DNA of 64,000 nt from the NCBI RefSeq assembly GCF_002086275.1, contig NZ_MVHT01000008.1:50589-114588 (forward strand), given 5' to 3'. The position numbers were made by a program, and so were the translations under genes. The notes below the pieces were generated by a model. The model ran no database searches. It was not told the origin of the DNA and was given only the letters and a program-made list of their open reading frames with translations. Origin of the DNA: Mycobacterium intermedium (GTDB taxonomy: Bacteria; Actinomycetota; Actinomycetes; Mycobacteriales; Mycobacteriaceae). Below, piece after piece: positions 9,193 to 18,586 of this stretch (the first letter of the stretch is position 1; each line of letters starts with the position of its first letter).

Positions 9193-10890
9193 CTAGCCCG
9201 GTTGGCCCGCCTTGCCCGGCGATCCGGGCGTGCCGTCGGCGCCCACCTGGCCGGGGGTGCCGTCCAGGCTCGGGTTGAAGCCTCCGACCCCGAGACCAGC
9301 TTCGCCTCCGGCGCCGCCACCTCCCGCGGTCGCGCCGCTACCTGCACCACCGCCCGCGCCGAATCCGCCCGCAGTGCCGAATAATCCGCTCTGACCTCCT
9401 GCGCCGCCGTTGCCGCCGTCGCCGCCGTCGCCGCCGTTGCCGCCGGTACCGCCGTCGCCGCCGTTGCCACCGTTGCCGTTGGCTACGTTCGAGGTCCCGC
9501 CGTTTCCACCATTTCCACCGGCGCCACCCAGAGCGCCAGCGCCGCCGTCGCCCGCGCCGCCTCCGATGCCGCCGTGTCCGCCGTTGCCGACCAGCAGGCC
9601 ACCGCGACCACCGGCACCTCCGTCGCCTCCGGCCCCGCCTGTGCCACCAGTGGCGCCGACGCCGCCGGTGCCGCCGTTGCCTCCGCTTCCGGCGACGCCG
9701 ACGGTTGCACCGGTGATGCTCGCGAAGCCGCCGGTTCCCCCGTTGCCGCCGGCGGCACCGATGCCGCCGGCTCCGCCATCACCGCCGTTGCCGCCGAAAA
9801 TCTGCTGCGCGGATGTTAAGAATTCGGAGGCAGCGCCTCCCCCTTCGCCTCCGTCGCCGCCCGGCGCACCAGCGCCGCCAGCGCCGCCGGTCCCACCGGT
9901 CCCTCCAATCGCCTGGCCGCCGGCGCTAATGGCGAGCCCTCCTTCGCCCCCGGTGCCGCCGGGGGCACCGGGGCCGCCGGTTCCGCCCGTGCCGCCGGTG
10001 CCACCCCACGCAGCGGTGTTAGCATCACCGTTGCTGGCACCGCCGAAGCCGCCGTTGCCTCCGGTCACACCCGTAGCGTTGCCGGGAGCGCCGGTCTGGC
10101 CGTCGGCCCCAGGGCCGATAAAGTTCTGGCCGCCGTTCGCCCCCTCGGCCGCCTGGCCGGTGGGGGTGACGGGGAGGGGATTGCCGGTCGTGCCGGTCGC
10201 GCCTTGGCCGCCAGCCCCGCCGGCCCCGCCATCGCCGAACCACCAGGCGTTGCCGCCGGCACCGCCGTTCCCACCGAAACCGCCGGCGACTGTCGCGGCC
10301 CCACCGGCGCCACCAACCCCGCCGTTGCCATACAGCCACCCGCCGCTGCCACCGGTCCCGCCCGGCGCACTGCTGCCGCCGACGCCGCCAGCCCCACCGT
10401 TGCCGAGCAGCCCGGCCGAACCGCCATTGCCGCCGCGCTGGCCCGGGTCGCCTGCCGCACCGTTACCGCCGTTGCCCCACAGCAGCCCGCCCGCTTCGCC
10501 GGCCTGGCCCGGTGCTGTCCCGTTGTTGCCATCGCCGATCAATGGGCGGCCCAGTAGCGCCCGAGCGGGCGCGTTGACGAGATCCAATACCGGCTGCAGC
10601 GGCGACGCAGCGGCCGCCTCGGCACTGGCATATGCATTCCCGCCGGCGGTCAGGGCGCGCACAAACTGCTCGTGAAACGCCGTCACCTGGGCACCGATCG
10701 TTTGATAGCCCTGTCCGTGCGCGCCAAAGGCCGCGGCAATGGCCGCTGAGATCTCATCGGCGCCGGCGGCGAGTACCTCGGTAGTTTGGGTCGCCGCCGC
10801 GGCATTGGCCGCGCTGATCGTCGAACCGAGTCCCGCTAGATCTGTGGCCGCGGCCAAGACCCCGTCGGGCAGGGCGATTACAAAGGACAT
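9193..10890 (-). CDS. PE_PGRS family protein
   Basis: A 565-residue PE_PGRS protein. Residues 1-95 form a typical PE domain ([21 protein letters not shown], with [13 protein letters not shown] closing it), followed by the linker [13 protein letters not shown]. The rest is glycine/alanine-rich GGxGGx repeats, including an insert with [15 protein letters not shown] proteins are exported by type VII secretion (ESX-5) to the cell surface. The ATG at 10890 is preceded by GGGAGG. It lies 49 bp after the last gene of the four-gene membrane operon on the same strand. M. tuberculosis has no PE_PGRS here as far as I recall. Confidence 0.92.
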   Translation of the reverse strand: MSFVIALPDGVLAAATDLAGLGSTISAANAAAATQTTEVLAAGADEISAAIAAAFGAHGQGYQTIGAQVTAFHEQFVRALTAGGNAYASAEAAAASPLQPVLDLVNAPARALLGRPLIGDGNNGTAPGQAGEAGGLLWGNGGNGAAGDPGQRGGNGGSAGLLGNGGAGGVGGSSAPGGTGGSGGWLYGNGGVGGAGGAATVAGGFGGNGGAGGNAWWFGDGGAGGAGGQGATGTTGNPLPVTPTGQAAEGANGGQNFIGPGADGQTGAPGNATGVTGGNGGFGGASNGDANTAAWGGTGGTGGTGGPGAPGGTGGEGGLAISAGGQAIGGTGGTGGAGGAGAPGGDGGEGGGAASEFLTSAQQIFGGNGGDGGAGGIGAAGGNGGTGGFASITGATVGVAGSGGNGGTGGVGATGGTGGAGGDGGAGGRGGLLVGNGGHGGIGGGAGDGGAGALGGAGGNGGNGGTSNVANGNGGNGGDGGTGGNGGDGGDGGNGGAGGQSGLFGTAGGFGAGGGAGSGATAGGGGAGGEAGLGVGGFNPSLDGTPGQVGADGTPGSPGKAGQPG

Positions 10891-10939
10891 GGCCGACCTC
10901 CCGCGCAGATCGCCAGATCGTATCGCTACTTTGGGGCCG

Positions 10940-12298
10940 CTACCCGCCGAACAGCAGATACAGCCCGGTGAAGGTGTAGCCGACCATGACCACCATCATG
11001 GTGAGCTGCCCGGTGAGCTGATGAGCCTTCGGCAGCAGCCGCAGCGCCTTGTCGTGCGCGGCGATCACCGCGACGATGTGGCCGGTGACGACGCACGCGA
11101 CCTTGGTCGTCGACAAGACCGCGGGGTGCATCGACAGCACGTACGCAACGTGTTGGTGCGCCAGGCCGAACAGATTCCATCCCCGCCCGAACGGATCGGC
11201 CAACGCGATGATGGTCTGCTGTCCGCGCTCCACCAGATAGGTCAGGTAGTGGGCGAAGATGTAGCCCACCACGATCGGGATCAGCGAGTGCGCCATCTGG
11301 CCCGGCAACGCGCGGCGTTGCTCGGCGTCGACCCCGCCCGTCGCCCGAGCCGCCAGCGAAAAGGTCACGGCGACAACCGAAATGAACAGCAGGAGACCGA
11401 GGGTGCGCAACGTCGAGGACGTCACCGTCTCGGGCACCGCGTGCATGTCCCGCACGATTCCGTCGGAAAAATTGCGCCAGCTCGGTGACGCCGAATAGCT
11501 GTCGAAGGCGGTCGACCCGAGCAACACCGACAGCAGCACCACCACCCCCGGTCGGACGGGCAACGACGGCAGGTGGTCGAAGGGGTTGCCGATGGCGATC
11601 CGGCCCGTGTCCGCGTTCCGCCGGAACGGGCTGAGCCGAGAGACCGCCATGCTGTAGACCCCGAACGGGTCCGCTCGCGCCAGCCAGCGCTGCCCGCACA
11701 GCCACGCCCCGATGAGCATGGCAAGGGTGTAGATCAGCAACCAGCCCTTGACCCAGGTCAGTGCCGCGGGATCGGGACTGGCCAGTTCCATCCACACGAA
11801 CGCGAACAGACCGAGCGCGGCGGGCCGATATCCCCAGGATTCCGGGTAGGAGAACCGTGCCTCACCGAGGCGGCGGGGCAGTACGCGACGTAACAGCAGG
11901 TACACCGTGCGGACGGGGGAAATGACTCGCCATACCGGTCCGAGAAGTAACGACAACGCCACCAACCCGACCCACAGCAGCACGTAGAACGCACCGAGGA
12001 GGCCGTTCGCCGTCGTTTGCGGTCCCCAAATGGCGGCCGCGACAACCCAGAGGGCGAACAGCAAGGCCAAGCCTGCCGCGGTCCAGCGGGCGACGGGGGA
12101 GTCCACCACTGTGGTCACCGCCCGCGGTAACGGTCGGCCCGGTTTGGCGGGGTCGAAGCGCGGCTTTCGCCATGCCAACGCGACCACGGCGAACGTGAAG
12201 GTCAGCGCCCAGGCGGCTCCGATCAGGGCGAAGGTGTACGGGATCGGAAGATCGTTCGATCCGCCCAGGCCGTGCGCCAGGGTGCCCGCGTCGGTCAC
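10940..12298 (-). CDS. Uncharacterised polytopic membrane protein (452 aa)
   Basis: I cannot assign a function. The protein has about ten membrane helices. It begins [20 protein letters not shown], and HGxGGxxDLPIP resembles, from unverified memory, actinobacterial membrane proteins sometimes labelled fenitrothion hydrolase; that label should not be taken as activity. Possible metal ligands include an AHQHVAY segment and several membrane-edge histidines near the C-terminus. The GTG start at 12298 overlaps the stop of the lipoprotein gene (GTGA), so it is the last gene of a coupled operon. Confidence 0.8.
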   Translation of the reverse strand: MTDAGTLAHGLGGSNDLPIPYTFALIGAAWALTFTFAVVALAWRKPRFDPAKPGRPLPRAVTTVVDSPVARWTAAGLALLFALWVVAAAIWGPQTTANGLLGAFYVLLWVGLVALSLLLGPVWRVISPVRTVYLLLRRVLPRRLGEARFSYPESWGYRPAALGLFAFVWMELASPDPAALTWVKGWLLIYTLAMLIGAWLCGQRWLARADPFGVYSMAVSRLSPFRRNADTGRIAIGNPFDHLPSLPVRPGVVVLLSVLLGSTAFDSYSASPSWRNFSDGIVRDMHAVPETVTSSTLRTLGLLLFISVVAVTFSLAARATGGVDAEQRRALPGQMAHSLIPIVVGYIFAHYLTYLVERGQQTIIALADPFGRGWNLFGLAHQHVAYVLSMHPAVLSTTKVACVVTGHIVAVIAAHDKALRLLPKAHQLTGQLTMMVVMVGYTFTGLYLLFGG

Positions 12299-12669
12299 GC
12301 GTTTACTTGGATCGTGACAACCGTCCGCTTGAGGTGGTGCAATTCCACGTCGACGTTGCCGGGAACGTCGACGCTGAACTGGAACTGCTGGTTGGGGGAG
12401 GCGGCCACCTCGAACTTGTGATCCGGCACCGAGTGCACGTGCAACTCATCCTTGACGTCGCTGGTGACATGCAAGGTGATCTGCTCGCCCACCGTGGCAT
12501 TCATCTTGGCGTTCGTGGGCGTGACCTGACCGTTGGCGATCGTCACGTCGATCGTCAAGGCTTCGGCGGCCGGTTTGGGCGCCGAGCCGCCGCAGGCGAC
12601 CAGGCTGGACAGCGCCAAGGTCAAACCCCCCGCGAGGAATGCACGACCAAGCATCGGGTTACGCCGCAT
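12295..12669 (-). CDS. Cupredoxin-like lipoprotein
   Basis: A 124-residue lipoprotein. The signal peptide ends in lipobox LVAC, with lipidated Cys at about residue 26. The mature part looks like a compact cupredoxin-type beta-sandwich: ITLHVTSDVKDELHVHSV, then a PNQQFQFSVDVPGNVDVELHH segment and a closing beta strand. HVH and HH could bind copper, but the Cys and Met of a classical type-1 site are absent. It overlaps the 610-aa gene upstream by 11 bp and the 452-aa gene downstream by 4 bp, so the three are translated together. A metal-binding or electron-transfer role at the outer face of the membrane is inference. Confidence 0.82.
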   Translation of the reverse strand: MRRNPMLGRAFLAGGLTLALSSLVACGGSAPKPAAEALTIDVTIANGQVTPTNAKMNATVGEQITLHVTSDVKDELHVHSVPDHKFEVAASPNQQFQFSVDVPGNVDVELHHLKRTVVTIQVNA

Positions 12670-14491
12670 GTGGCTGTGGCAAAGGATGCTTGTCCTCCTC
12701 TACTTCCTGGGGCGTGGTTTCCAGGTTGATCCTGCCAGCACCCCAGCTCAGCCCCGCGATCACCATCAGCGTGAAGATGGCCACCAGGATGGAGCCGACC
12801 GTGAACAACCATTCCGGCGCGTTCGGGTCGCGTTCGCGCTGCAGGATGGTGTTCTCCAGGACGAACGGGCGGGTCATCTCGGGCTGGGCCGGCACTTCGG
12901 CCGCCGGAATCGCCTCGTCGGCCGGTTCGAAAATCGGCACAGCCGTCATGGTGTAGCCGTCCTGCACGCGCAGCAACGTTTTCCACGTGCCCCAGACCGG
13001 GATGGGTTCGGTGGTGCGGTAGTGCCCGGGGCCGATCTTCTCGAGCCGGTCGATCACCAGCCCGCGGTTGTTCTCCATCTTTCCCTGCCAGGACGTGATC
13101 GACACCCAGTCGGGGTTGTCCCTGATCAGGTCCGGGGGGTTGATCTGGATGTCGGCGGACACCATGCGCTTACCGGGCTCGCTGGGTAGTTCCGTCAGCT
13201 TGATGGTTGCGGTGTTCTGGCTCGGGATGACGATGTGCAGGCCATTGGCTATCGCACCGCCGATCACCAACACCGTGGCGACGACGACCGAGACGCTGAT
13301 CGCGCGGCGGGGTAGCCGTTGCCCGGTGAGCACCATCCCGGCCAGCGCTCCGATCAGGCCCATCATGACCGCCACCGGGACCGCCATGGCCAGGGACTCA
13401 CCCCACATGCTGGTCGGCCACGGGTATTTGTAGACCGCACCGATCCACAGCGATTCCAGCCAGAGGCCGACGGTGCCCACCAGCAGGCCGGAAACGGCGC
13501 CGAAGACGATCGGGCGCTTGAACAGGGGAGTCAGCGCTACTAGTTCGACCACCAGCGCGGGCCCGAGGTACAGCGGGAACCAGTTGATCGGGGCTCCCAG
13601 GATCGGTCCCACGACAAGGGCGACGCCGCCGCGCAGCGCGATGGCGAACAGCGCCGCGATGATCGCTGCGCCGCGGCCCAGCGTCATGCGGGCAACGACC
13701 AATGCACACGCTGCGACGCCGGCGATCATCATCGGGTGGAAGGCCAGCCGGAACTGCTGCACACCGAAGTCGAATTCGATCTGGTAGACCGACAAGCCGA
13801 TCAGCAGGCCGCCGCAGGACAGGTAACGCAGGAACTTGACGAACGGACGCTCGGGCGGCGCATCCGGCAGGGCTCGCCCGCCTTCGTACTCCAGCATCAG
13901 GACGGCGAACAGCGAGAGTCCCGCCCCGCCGATCATCATCAGGTGCGTCGGGCCCCACAGGGTGACGTCCTGGCCGAAGATGCGATGCCAAATGTCATCG
14001 AGCGGGAATCCGAACAGCGCGTACATCCCGCAGCCGGCCATCAGGATGCCGCCGACGGGTGCGTGCCACGTCTTGGTGATCCGGACGGGCGAGGGACCAG
14101 GCTCGTCGAACGGCAGCACGATCGCGATCATGCCGCCGAGGAAGATGCCGAACAGGCCGATGATGATGAAGTAGTGCGCGGGGTTCGCCAGGGGGCCGGG
14201 GTCGCGGCCTTCGCCGATATGCCAACTCACATCCCAGATGAATCCGAACAACGCGCAGATGATCGACGTGGTGTACACGAGCACCGGAAGCGCCACCCAG
14301 TTCGGGCGCCTGAATTTGACGCCCAGCCAGTCGGCGAATCGCTCCAGCCACGTGATTCGGCGAGTCCGGTGCGCATAGCCGATCGCCAGCATTACCAGGC
14401 TCAACACCATTGCGGCGACGGACAAGCCGATCACCTGGCTCAGTTCGGCACCACGCGCCGCGGGTGCCTCCGCAACAACAGTTAGTCCCAC
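12659..14491 (-). CDS. Large membrane protein with histidine motifs and extracytoplasmic domain (610 aa)
   Basis: I do not recognise the family with certainty. About twelve membrane helices are predicted. Conserved-looking motifs at helix ends are WDVSWH, NPAHY, TWHAP, DDIWHRIFGQD, WGPTHLMM and FHPMM, a pattern suggesting intramembrane metal ligands. Residues about 430-560 form an exported beta domain (GHYRTTEPIPVWGTWKTLLR) resembling YtkA/FixH-type domains, followed by a last membrane helix and a short His-ending tail. The start is GTG at 14491, with AGAGG 9 nt upstream. It is the main gene of the operon. Confidence 0.8.
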   Translation of the reverse strand: MGLTVVAEAPAARGAELSQVIGLSVAAMVLSLVMLAIGYAHRTRRITWLERFADWLGVKFRRPNWVALPVLVYTTSIICALFGFIWDVSWHIGEGRDPGPLANPAHYFIIIGLFGIFLGGMIAIVLPFDEPGPSPVRITKTWHAPVGGILMAGCGMYALFGFPLDDIWHRIFGQDVTLWGPTHLMMIGGAGLSLFAVLMLEYEGGRALPDAPPERPFVKFLRYLSCGGLLIGLSVYQIEFDFGVQQFRLAFHPMMIAGVAACALVVARMTLGRGAAIIAALFAIALRGGVALVVGPILGAPINWFPLYLGPALVVELVALTPLFKRPIVFGAVSGLLVGTVGLWLESLWIGAVYKYPWPTSMWGESLAMAVPVAVMMGLIGALAGMVLTGQRLPRRAISVSVVVATVLVIGGAIANGLHIVIPSQNTATIKLTELPSEPGKRMVSADIQINPPDLIRDNPDWVSITSWQGKMENNRGLVIDRLEKIGPGHYRTTEPIPVWGTWKTLLRVQDGYTMTAVPIFEPADEAIPAAEVPAQPEMTRPFVLENTILQRERDPNAPEWLFTVGSILVAIFTLMVIAGLSWGAGRINLETTPQEVEEDKHPLPQPHAA

Positions 14492-14570
14492 TGCAACCGC
14501 CTCTCAGCCGGCCTGAAACCTGACGAAGCACGAATGCCCACCCGGAGGGCTCGTCAATCCTGCAAATTCG

Positions 14571-14696
14571 TCAGCTGCGTCGGTCGCGCATAGCCAGGTA
14601 CAAGATCACGCAGACGACGATCACCGCGGGCAGCAGTGCGGGTATCGCCAGCCATACTCCGTGGTCAGCCAGATACACGGAATGCTGATCGCTCAT
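14571..14696 (-). CDS. 41-aa single-helix membrane peptide
   Basis: The peptide begins MSDQHSVYLADHGVWLAIPA and has one membrane helix followed by the basic end MRDRRS. GGAG lies 10 nt before the ATG at 14696. It is the first gene of the divergent unit opposite bioB, 79 bp before the 610-aa membrane gene. Small helices like this often stabilise or complete membrane complexes. The His and Asp residues (DQH, ADH) near the outer face fit a metal-linked role, but this is inference. Confidence 0.6.
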   Translation of the reverse strand: MSDQHSVYLADHGVWLAIPALLPAVIVVCVILYLAMRDRRS

Positions 14697-14977
14697 GTGA
14701 TCACGTCTCCGGACCGCGAGTTGTGGGCGCGACCCTGTCTTGTTGTGCTGGCCCCCCGCGCTGGAGCCGGACGGATAGTGGCGCTGACTGCAACGTACCC
14801 CAGAGGCCACAGGTGAAACCCGCGGCGCATGGCCCGGTGGGCGTGGAGCCGCGTCAGGGCCGCTACCCTAACTTGAACACTTCTTAAGACCCCGCCGCCG
14901 ATTGTGTTTGCGCGGCAGACGCAGTCCATGGCTCGGACGGTCCACGACGAGTCTGGGACAAGATGCAGGAGTACCTG
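14697..14977. promoter_or_regulatory. Divergent promoter region between membrane operon and bioB
   Basis: This 281-bp intergenic region must hold both promoters. TTGAACACTTCTTAAG near 14873 contains a TGAAC half-site of the mycobacterial BioQ box, but the second half is a poor match. CAGGAG at 14966-14971 is the bioB ribosome-binding site. No other gene or strong hairpin is seen. Confidence 0.4.
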
Positions 14978-16030
14978 GTGACGCAAGCTGCAACGCGACC
15001 TGTTGACACCCCTCAGGGGGGTCCTGGCCTGGACGAAACCGACATCCTGGCGGTGGCTCGCCGGCAGGTGCTCGAGCAGGGCCAGGGACTGAATAAGGAC
15101 CAGGTGCTGCAGGTGCTGCAGCTTTCCGACGACCGCCTCGAAGAATTGTTGGCGTTGGCCCACGAGGTGCGGATGCGCTGGTGTGGTCCCGAGGTCGAGG
15201 TGGAAGGCATCATCAGCCTCAAGACCGGCGGGTGCCCGGAGGACTGCCACTTCTGTTCCCAGTCCGGGTTGTTCAAGTCGCCGGTGCGCAGCGCGTGGCT
15301 CGACGTTCCCAGCCTGGTCGAAGCGGCCAAGCAGACCGCGAAGTCCGGGGCCACCGAGTTCTGCATCGTCGCCGCGGTGCGTGGCCCCGACGAAAGGTTG
15401 TTGTCCCAGGTCGCCGCGGGCATCGAGGCGATTCGCAACGAGGTCGAGATCAACATCGCCTGCTCCCTGGGCATGCTGACCGAGGAGCAGGTGGACAGGC
15501 TGTCGGCGATGGGGGTGCACCGGTACAACCACAACCTGGAGACGGCGCGCTCGTTCTTCACCAACGTGGTGACCACGCACACCTGGGAAGAGCGCTGGCA
15601 GACCTTGTCGATGGTGCGCGACGCCGGTATGGAGGTGTGCTGCGGCGGCATCCTCGGCATGGGTGAGACGCTCGAGCAGCGGGCGGAGTTCGCCGCCGAA
15701 CTGGCCGAACTGGGTCCCGACGAGGTCCCGCTGAACTTCCTCAACCCGCGACCGGGGACGCCGTTCGGCGATCTGGAGGTCATGCCGGCCAGCGAAGCGC
15801 TCAAATCGGTGGCGGCCTTCCGGCTGGCGTTGCCACGGACCATGCTGCGGTTCGCGGGTGGTCGCGAAATCACCCTCGGCGACCTGGGTGCCAAGAAGGG
15901 CATTCTGGGCGGGATCAACGCGGTGATCGTCGGGAACTACCTGACGACCTTGGGCCGGCCCGCAGAGGCAGATTTGGAGCTGCTTGACGACCTGCAGATG
16001 CCGATCAAAGCTCTTAACGCCACCTTGTAA
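14978..16030 (+). CDS. bioB: Biotin synthase
   Basis: Radical SAM enzyme that inserts sulfur into dethiobiotin, the last step to biotin. The GTG at 14978 is chosen because CAGGAG lies 6 nt upstream and it gives 350 residues, matching the mycobacterial family; an ATG at 14963 is in frame. The SAM cluster motif is C86-PED-C90-HF-C93. Auxiliary [2Fe-2S] region motifs ([23 protein letters not shown]) and FAGGRE are all present. It is separated from bioA-F-D by 5.8 kb of inserted genes, and is followed 25 bp later by bsaP. Confidence 0.97.
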   Translation: MTQAATRPVDTPQGGPGLDETDILAVARRQVLEQGQGLNKDQVLQVLQLSDDRLEELLALAHEVRMRWCGPEVEVEGIISLKTGGCPEDCHFCSQSGLFKSPVRSAWLDVPSLVEAAKQTAKSGATEFCIVAAVRGPDERLLSQVAAGIEAIRNEVEINIACSLGMLTEEQVDRLSAMGVHRYNHNLETARSFFTNVVTTHTWEERWQTLSMVRDAGMEVCCGGILGMGETLEQRAEFAAELAELGPDEVPLNFLNPRPGTPFGDLEVMPASEALKSVAAFRLALPRTMLRFAGGREITLGDLGAKKGILGGINAVIVGNYLTTLGRPAEADLELLDDLQMPIKALNATL

Positions 16031-16055
16031 TCAAGTGGGGTCAGAAGTAGGGATC

Positions 16056-16283
16056 GTGGTTGCAAACCTGGGCGCTCCGGTCGGTGCCGGGGTGTACAAC
16101 GTCTACACCGGGGAACCGGCGGGCACAGCGGTGCCGACGGCAGCCCAGCTGGGGCTTGAGCCCCCCCGTTTCTGCGCCGAGTGCGGACGCCGCATGGTGG
16201 TCCAGGTTCGTCCCGACGGCTGGTGGGCGCGGTGTTCACGCCACGGTCAGGTGGACTCGGCCGACTTGGAATCTCAACGGTGA
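16056..16283 (+). CDS. bsaP: Biotin synthase auxiliary protein
   Basis: A 75-residue protein homologous to M. tuberculosis Rv1590, described as BsaP, which supports the BioB auxiliary iron-sulfur cluster. It has a small cysteine motif: C40-AE-C43, then C60-SRH63. The N-terminal [19 protein letters not shown] block is the other conserved part. The start is taken as GTG 16056; GTG 16035 is possible. It begins 25 bp after bioB, and its TGA overlaps the GTG of the next gene, so it sits in the bioB transcript as its role would require. Confidence 0.85.
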   Translation: MVANLGAPVGAGVYNVYTGEPAGTAVPTAAQLGLEPPRFCAECGRRMVVQVRPDGWWARCSRHGQVDSADLESQR

Positions 16284-16987
16284 CCGAGGAAGTCGGGGCC
16301 ACCGGGCCCATTACTGAACCAGAGCGACCAGCCGGGCAGCTCGACGCACCCGCCACATCCCGGTACCGTGCGATCGCCACTGTGGTGCTCGGTTTGGCGG
16401 GGTCAGGTGCATTCGTCGGCGCGCTATGGGCATGGATTGCGCCCCCGGCCCATGCGGTGGTGGCGGTCGCGCGGTCCGGCGAGCGTGTCCACGAATACCT
16501 GGGCGCCGAATCGCAGAATTTCTTCGTGGCCCCGGTCCTGCTGCTCGGGTTGCTGGGCGTGGTGGCGGTCGTGTCCTCGGTGCTGGTCTGGCAGTGGCGC
16601 GAGCACCGGGGGCCGGAGATGGTGATCGGGCTGTGTGTCGGGCTGATCGCAGCGGCGGCGGTGGCCGCGGGTGTGGGCGCGCTGTTGGTCCGAATGCGTT
16701 ACGGCGCATTGGATTTCGATACGGTCACGCTGGCCAACGGTGACCACTCGGTGACCTACGTCAGGCAAGCACCGCCGGTGTTCTTTGCCCGCGACGAATT
16801 GCTGGTGGCCGCGACACTGCTGTCGCCGGCCGCCACCGCGTCACTGGTGTATGCCCTGATCGCGGCCGGCAGTGCACGCGACGATCTGGGCGCCTATCCG
16901 CCCGCAGGTCCACCGGGAGGGCCCGGGGGGCCCCCGTCAAAGCCTTCGACGCAGACTCCGTCAGCGCCCGAACCCTCGGTGTCCTAA
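16280..16987 (+). CDS. DUF2567 membrane protein (Rv1591-like)
   Basis: A 235-residue membrane protein with four predicted helices (about 35-55, 85-105, 115-140 and 185-205), an exported segment containing [18 protein letters not shown], and a Pro/Gly-rich cytoplasmic tail ([13 protein letters not shown]). The GTG at 16280 overlaps the bsaP stop. Its function is unknown; being the third gene of the bioB transcript does not by itself prove a biotin role. Its stop is 10 bp from that of the convergent lipase gene. Confidence 0.82.
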   Translation: MTEEVGATGPITEPERPAGQLDAPATSRYRAIATVVLGLAGSGAFVGALWAWIAPPAHAVVAVARSGERVHEYLGAESQNFFVAPVLLLGLLGVVAVVSSVLVWQWREHRGPEMVIGLCVGLIAAAAVAAGVGALLVRMRYGALDFDTVTLANGDHSVTYVRQAPPVFFARDELLVAATLLSPAATASLVYALIAAGSARDDLGAYPPAGPPGGPGGPPSKPSTQTPSAPEPSVS

Positions 16988-16997
16988 CCGTCCTGGG

Positions 16998-18341
16998 TCA
17001 GAGCGGATTGAACCGCACCTTCCGGCCGGTGACCACCTTGGCGGCGATCCTCGCCAGCCGTGCCATGCCGATGTAGGTCATGGGATTGAACATGGTCGGC
17101 CACTTGGTCCTGATGATGTGTTCATCGAGCGGCCGACGGTTGAAGCGGTCGGTGAGCCAACGCAGAGTCATCGGGGCGGACAGCGGGTGCAGCAACATGT
17201 GTTCGTTGAACGCGTCCCGGTGGTAGGTGACGTCGGCGCCCCCGGCCGTGTAGGCGTCGGCCAGTTCGTCGATGTCGTCGACGGAGATGAGGTAGTCGTG
17301 CACGGCCTGCACGATCAAGACCGGTGGTACCGGCACCGCGCTGCCCAGCTTGATGTCGTGGAAGACGTGCGAAACCTCCGGAGTCGACAAGATGTCCTCA
17401 AGGGGCTCGTCCAGGTATTCGCCCATGTCCTTGCCGGCCATGTGAATGACGGCGGCGGCCGTCGTCAATTTCTCCAGTCGATCCAGCAGGGCGCGGCCCT
17501 CTTCGTTGGTGTGTTCCTTGATCACCCGGTCCAGGCCGGGGTAGCTGTGGGTGAGCGCGGCCACGACCAGCCCGGGCAGGCCTGCAAAGAGGCCACCGTT
17601 GAGTCGGCGGAAGGTGTTGCCCAAGTCGCCGACCGGTGAACCCAGCACGGCGCCGACGATGTCCAGCTCCGGTGCGTAGTCACCGGACACTTCGGCGGCC
17701 CAGGCGGTGGCCAGACCGCCGCCGGAGTAACCCCACAGGCCGATCGGGGCAGACGGAGGCAGGGAGATCCGCTCGGAGCTCAGGACGGCGCGGACGCCGT
17801 CAAGGATGCGGTAGCCAGGTTCGTAGGGGACCCCCCAGGCGCCGTGCAGACCTTCGTGGTCGGGCACCGAAACCGCCCAGCCCTCGGCCACCGCAGCGGT
17901 GATCAGCAGCAGCTCGAGCTGGGCCAGCGAACCGATGGCCTTGGTCGCGCCTCGACGCAGGGCATACGACGGGAAGCAGCGCGACGACACGGCGTCGATC
18001 GCGCACTGATATGACAACAGCGGGATGGCCCGTCCCGGCTTGGCTTCGGCCGGAAGGAACACCGTGGTGGCCGTCGCCTCGGGATTGCCGTTCTTGTCGG
18101 TCGTCCGATACAGCAACTGCAGGGCGGTGATGGTTTGCGGGATAAGCCCCAGGAACGCCACCTCGACGTCTCGCGAGCGCAGCACGGTGCCGGGCGCGGC
18201 GTGGTGGAATCCGGCGGGTGGCTCGTAGAAGGGGTCGTCCAGCGGGAGCAGCGGCTTGACCTTGCGTTGTAGCTCCTCATGCGGTGGACGGGCCAGCCAT
18301 TCCGCACCCGTTGCACCCGCTAGATTGCCTGCCTCCATCAT
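16998..18341 (-). CDS. Secretory lipase family alpha/beta-hydrolase (Rv1592c-like)
   Basis: A 447-residue alpha/beta-hydrolase of the secretory-lipase (LIP, PF03583-type) family. The nucleophile elbow is [11 protein letters not shown], and the likely acid and base are in AVHDYLIS and FNEHMLL. Members hydrolyse short- to medium-chain esters or triacylglycerol; Rv1592c has been linked to lipid hydrolysis and isoniazid response. No clear signal peptide is seen, so it may be cytosolic or cell-wall associated by another route. The ATG pair at 18341/18338 follows GGGAGCTCCGATG. Confidence 0.85.
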   Translation of the reverse strand: MMEAGNLAGATGAEWLARPPHEELQRKVKPLLPLDDPFYEPPAGFHHAAPGTVLRSRDVEVAFLGLIPQTITALQLLYRTTDKNGNPEATATTVFLPAEAKPGRAIPLLSYQCAIDAVSSRCFPSYALRRGATKAIGSLAQLELLLITAAVAEGWAVSVPDHEGLHGAWGVPYEPGYRILDGVRAVLSSERISLPPSAPIGLWGYSGGGLATAWAAEVSGDYAPELDIVGAVLGSPVGDLGNTFRRLNGGLFAGLPGLVVAALTHSYPGLDRVIKEHTNEEGRALLDRLEKLTTAAAVIHMAGKDMGEYLDEPLEDILSTPEVSHVFHDIKLGSAVPVPPVLIVQAVHDYLISVDDIDELADAYTAGGADVTYHRDAFNEHMLLHPLSAPMTLRWLTDRFNRRPLDEHIIRTKWPTMFNPMTYIGMARLARIAAKVVTGRKVRFNPL

Positions 18342-18462
18342 CGGAGCTCCCTTCGTGGCGCCTTCGGTCTCCTCGCGCCCCTAATACCCGTGGGCGACAC
18401 AGCGAGCCCTAGTCACGGCCCTAGTCACAGCAGGGCGCCGGCACACGGTGGGCGGCCAGCGC

Positions 18463-18500
18463 CTCTTAGGTTTCTCTTAATCAACCTTATCCAACTCTTA
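18463..18500. promoter_or_regulatory. Four helically phased CTTA repeats upstream of lipase gene
   Basis: CTTA occurs at 18465, 18476, 18486 and 18497 (spacing 11, 10 and 11 bp); three copies are CTCTTA. One-helical-turn phasing is typical of tandem response-regulator sites. They lie about 120-160 bp before the lipase start at 18341. The rest of the 245-bp gap (18342-18586) shows no gene. Confidence 0.45.
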
Positions 18501-18586
18501 CTGAAAGTACGGCATCGGCCGCCGTTGGAGCGACAACTACTTCGCGTGCCGCTTGTCACAATGTGGTTCCGCCTGCGTTCTGGGTC

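Noticed and set aside
9423..9480. CRISPR-like short repeats
   Set aside because: The repeats are contiguous GCCGCC-type PGRS codons without unique spacers.
9410..10675. Plus-strand frame of 421 codons, almost all Pro and Ala
   Set aside because: It is the antisense of the PE_PGRS repeats, where GGN codons read as CC-rich Pro codons.
14873..14888. BioQ operator before bioB
   Set aside because: Only the TGAAC half fits; the second half does not match GTTAC, so it is mentioned but not called.
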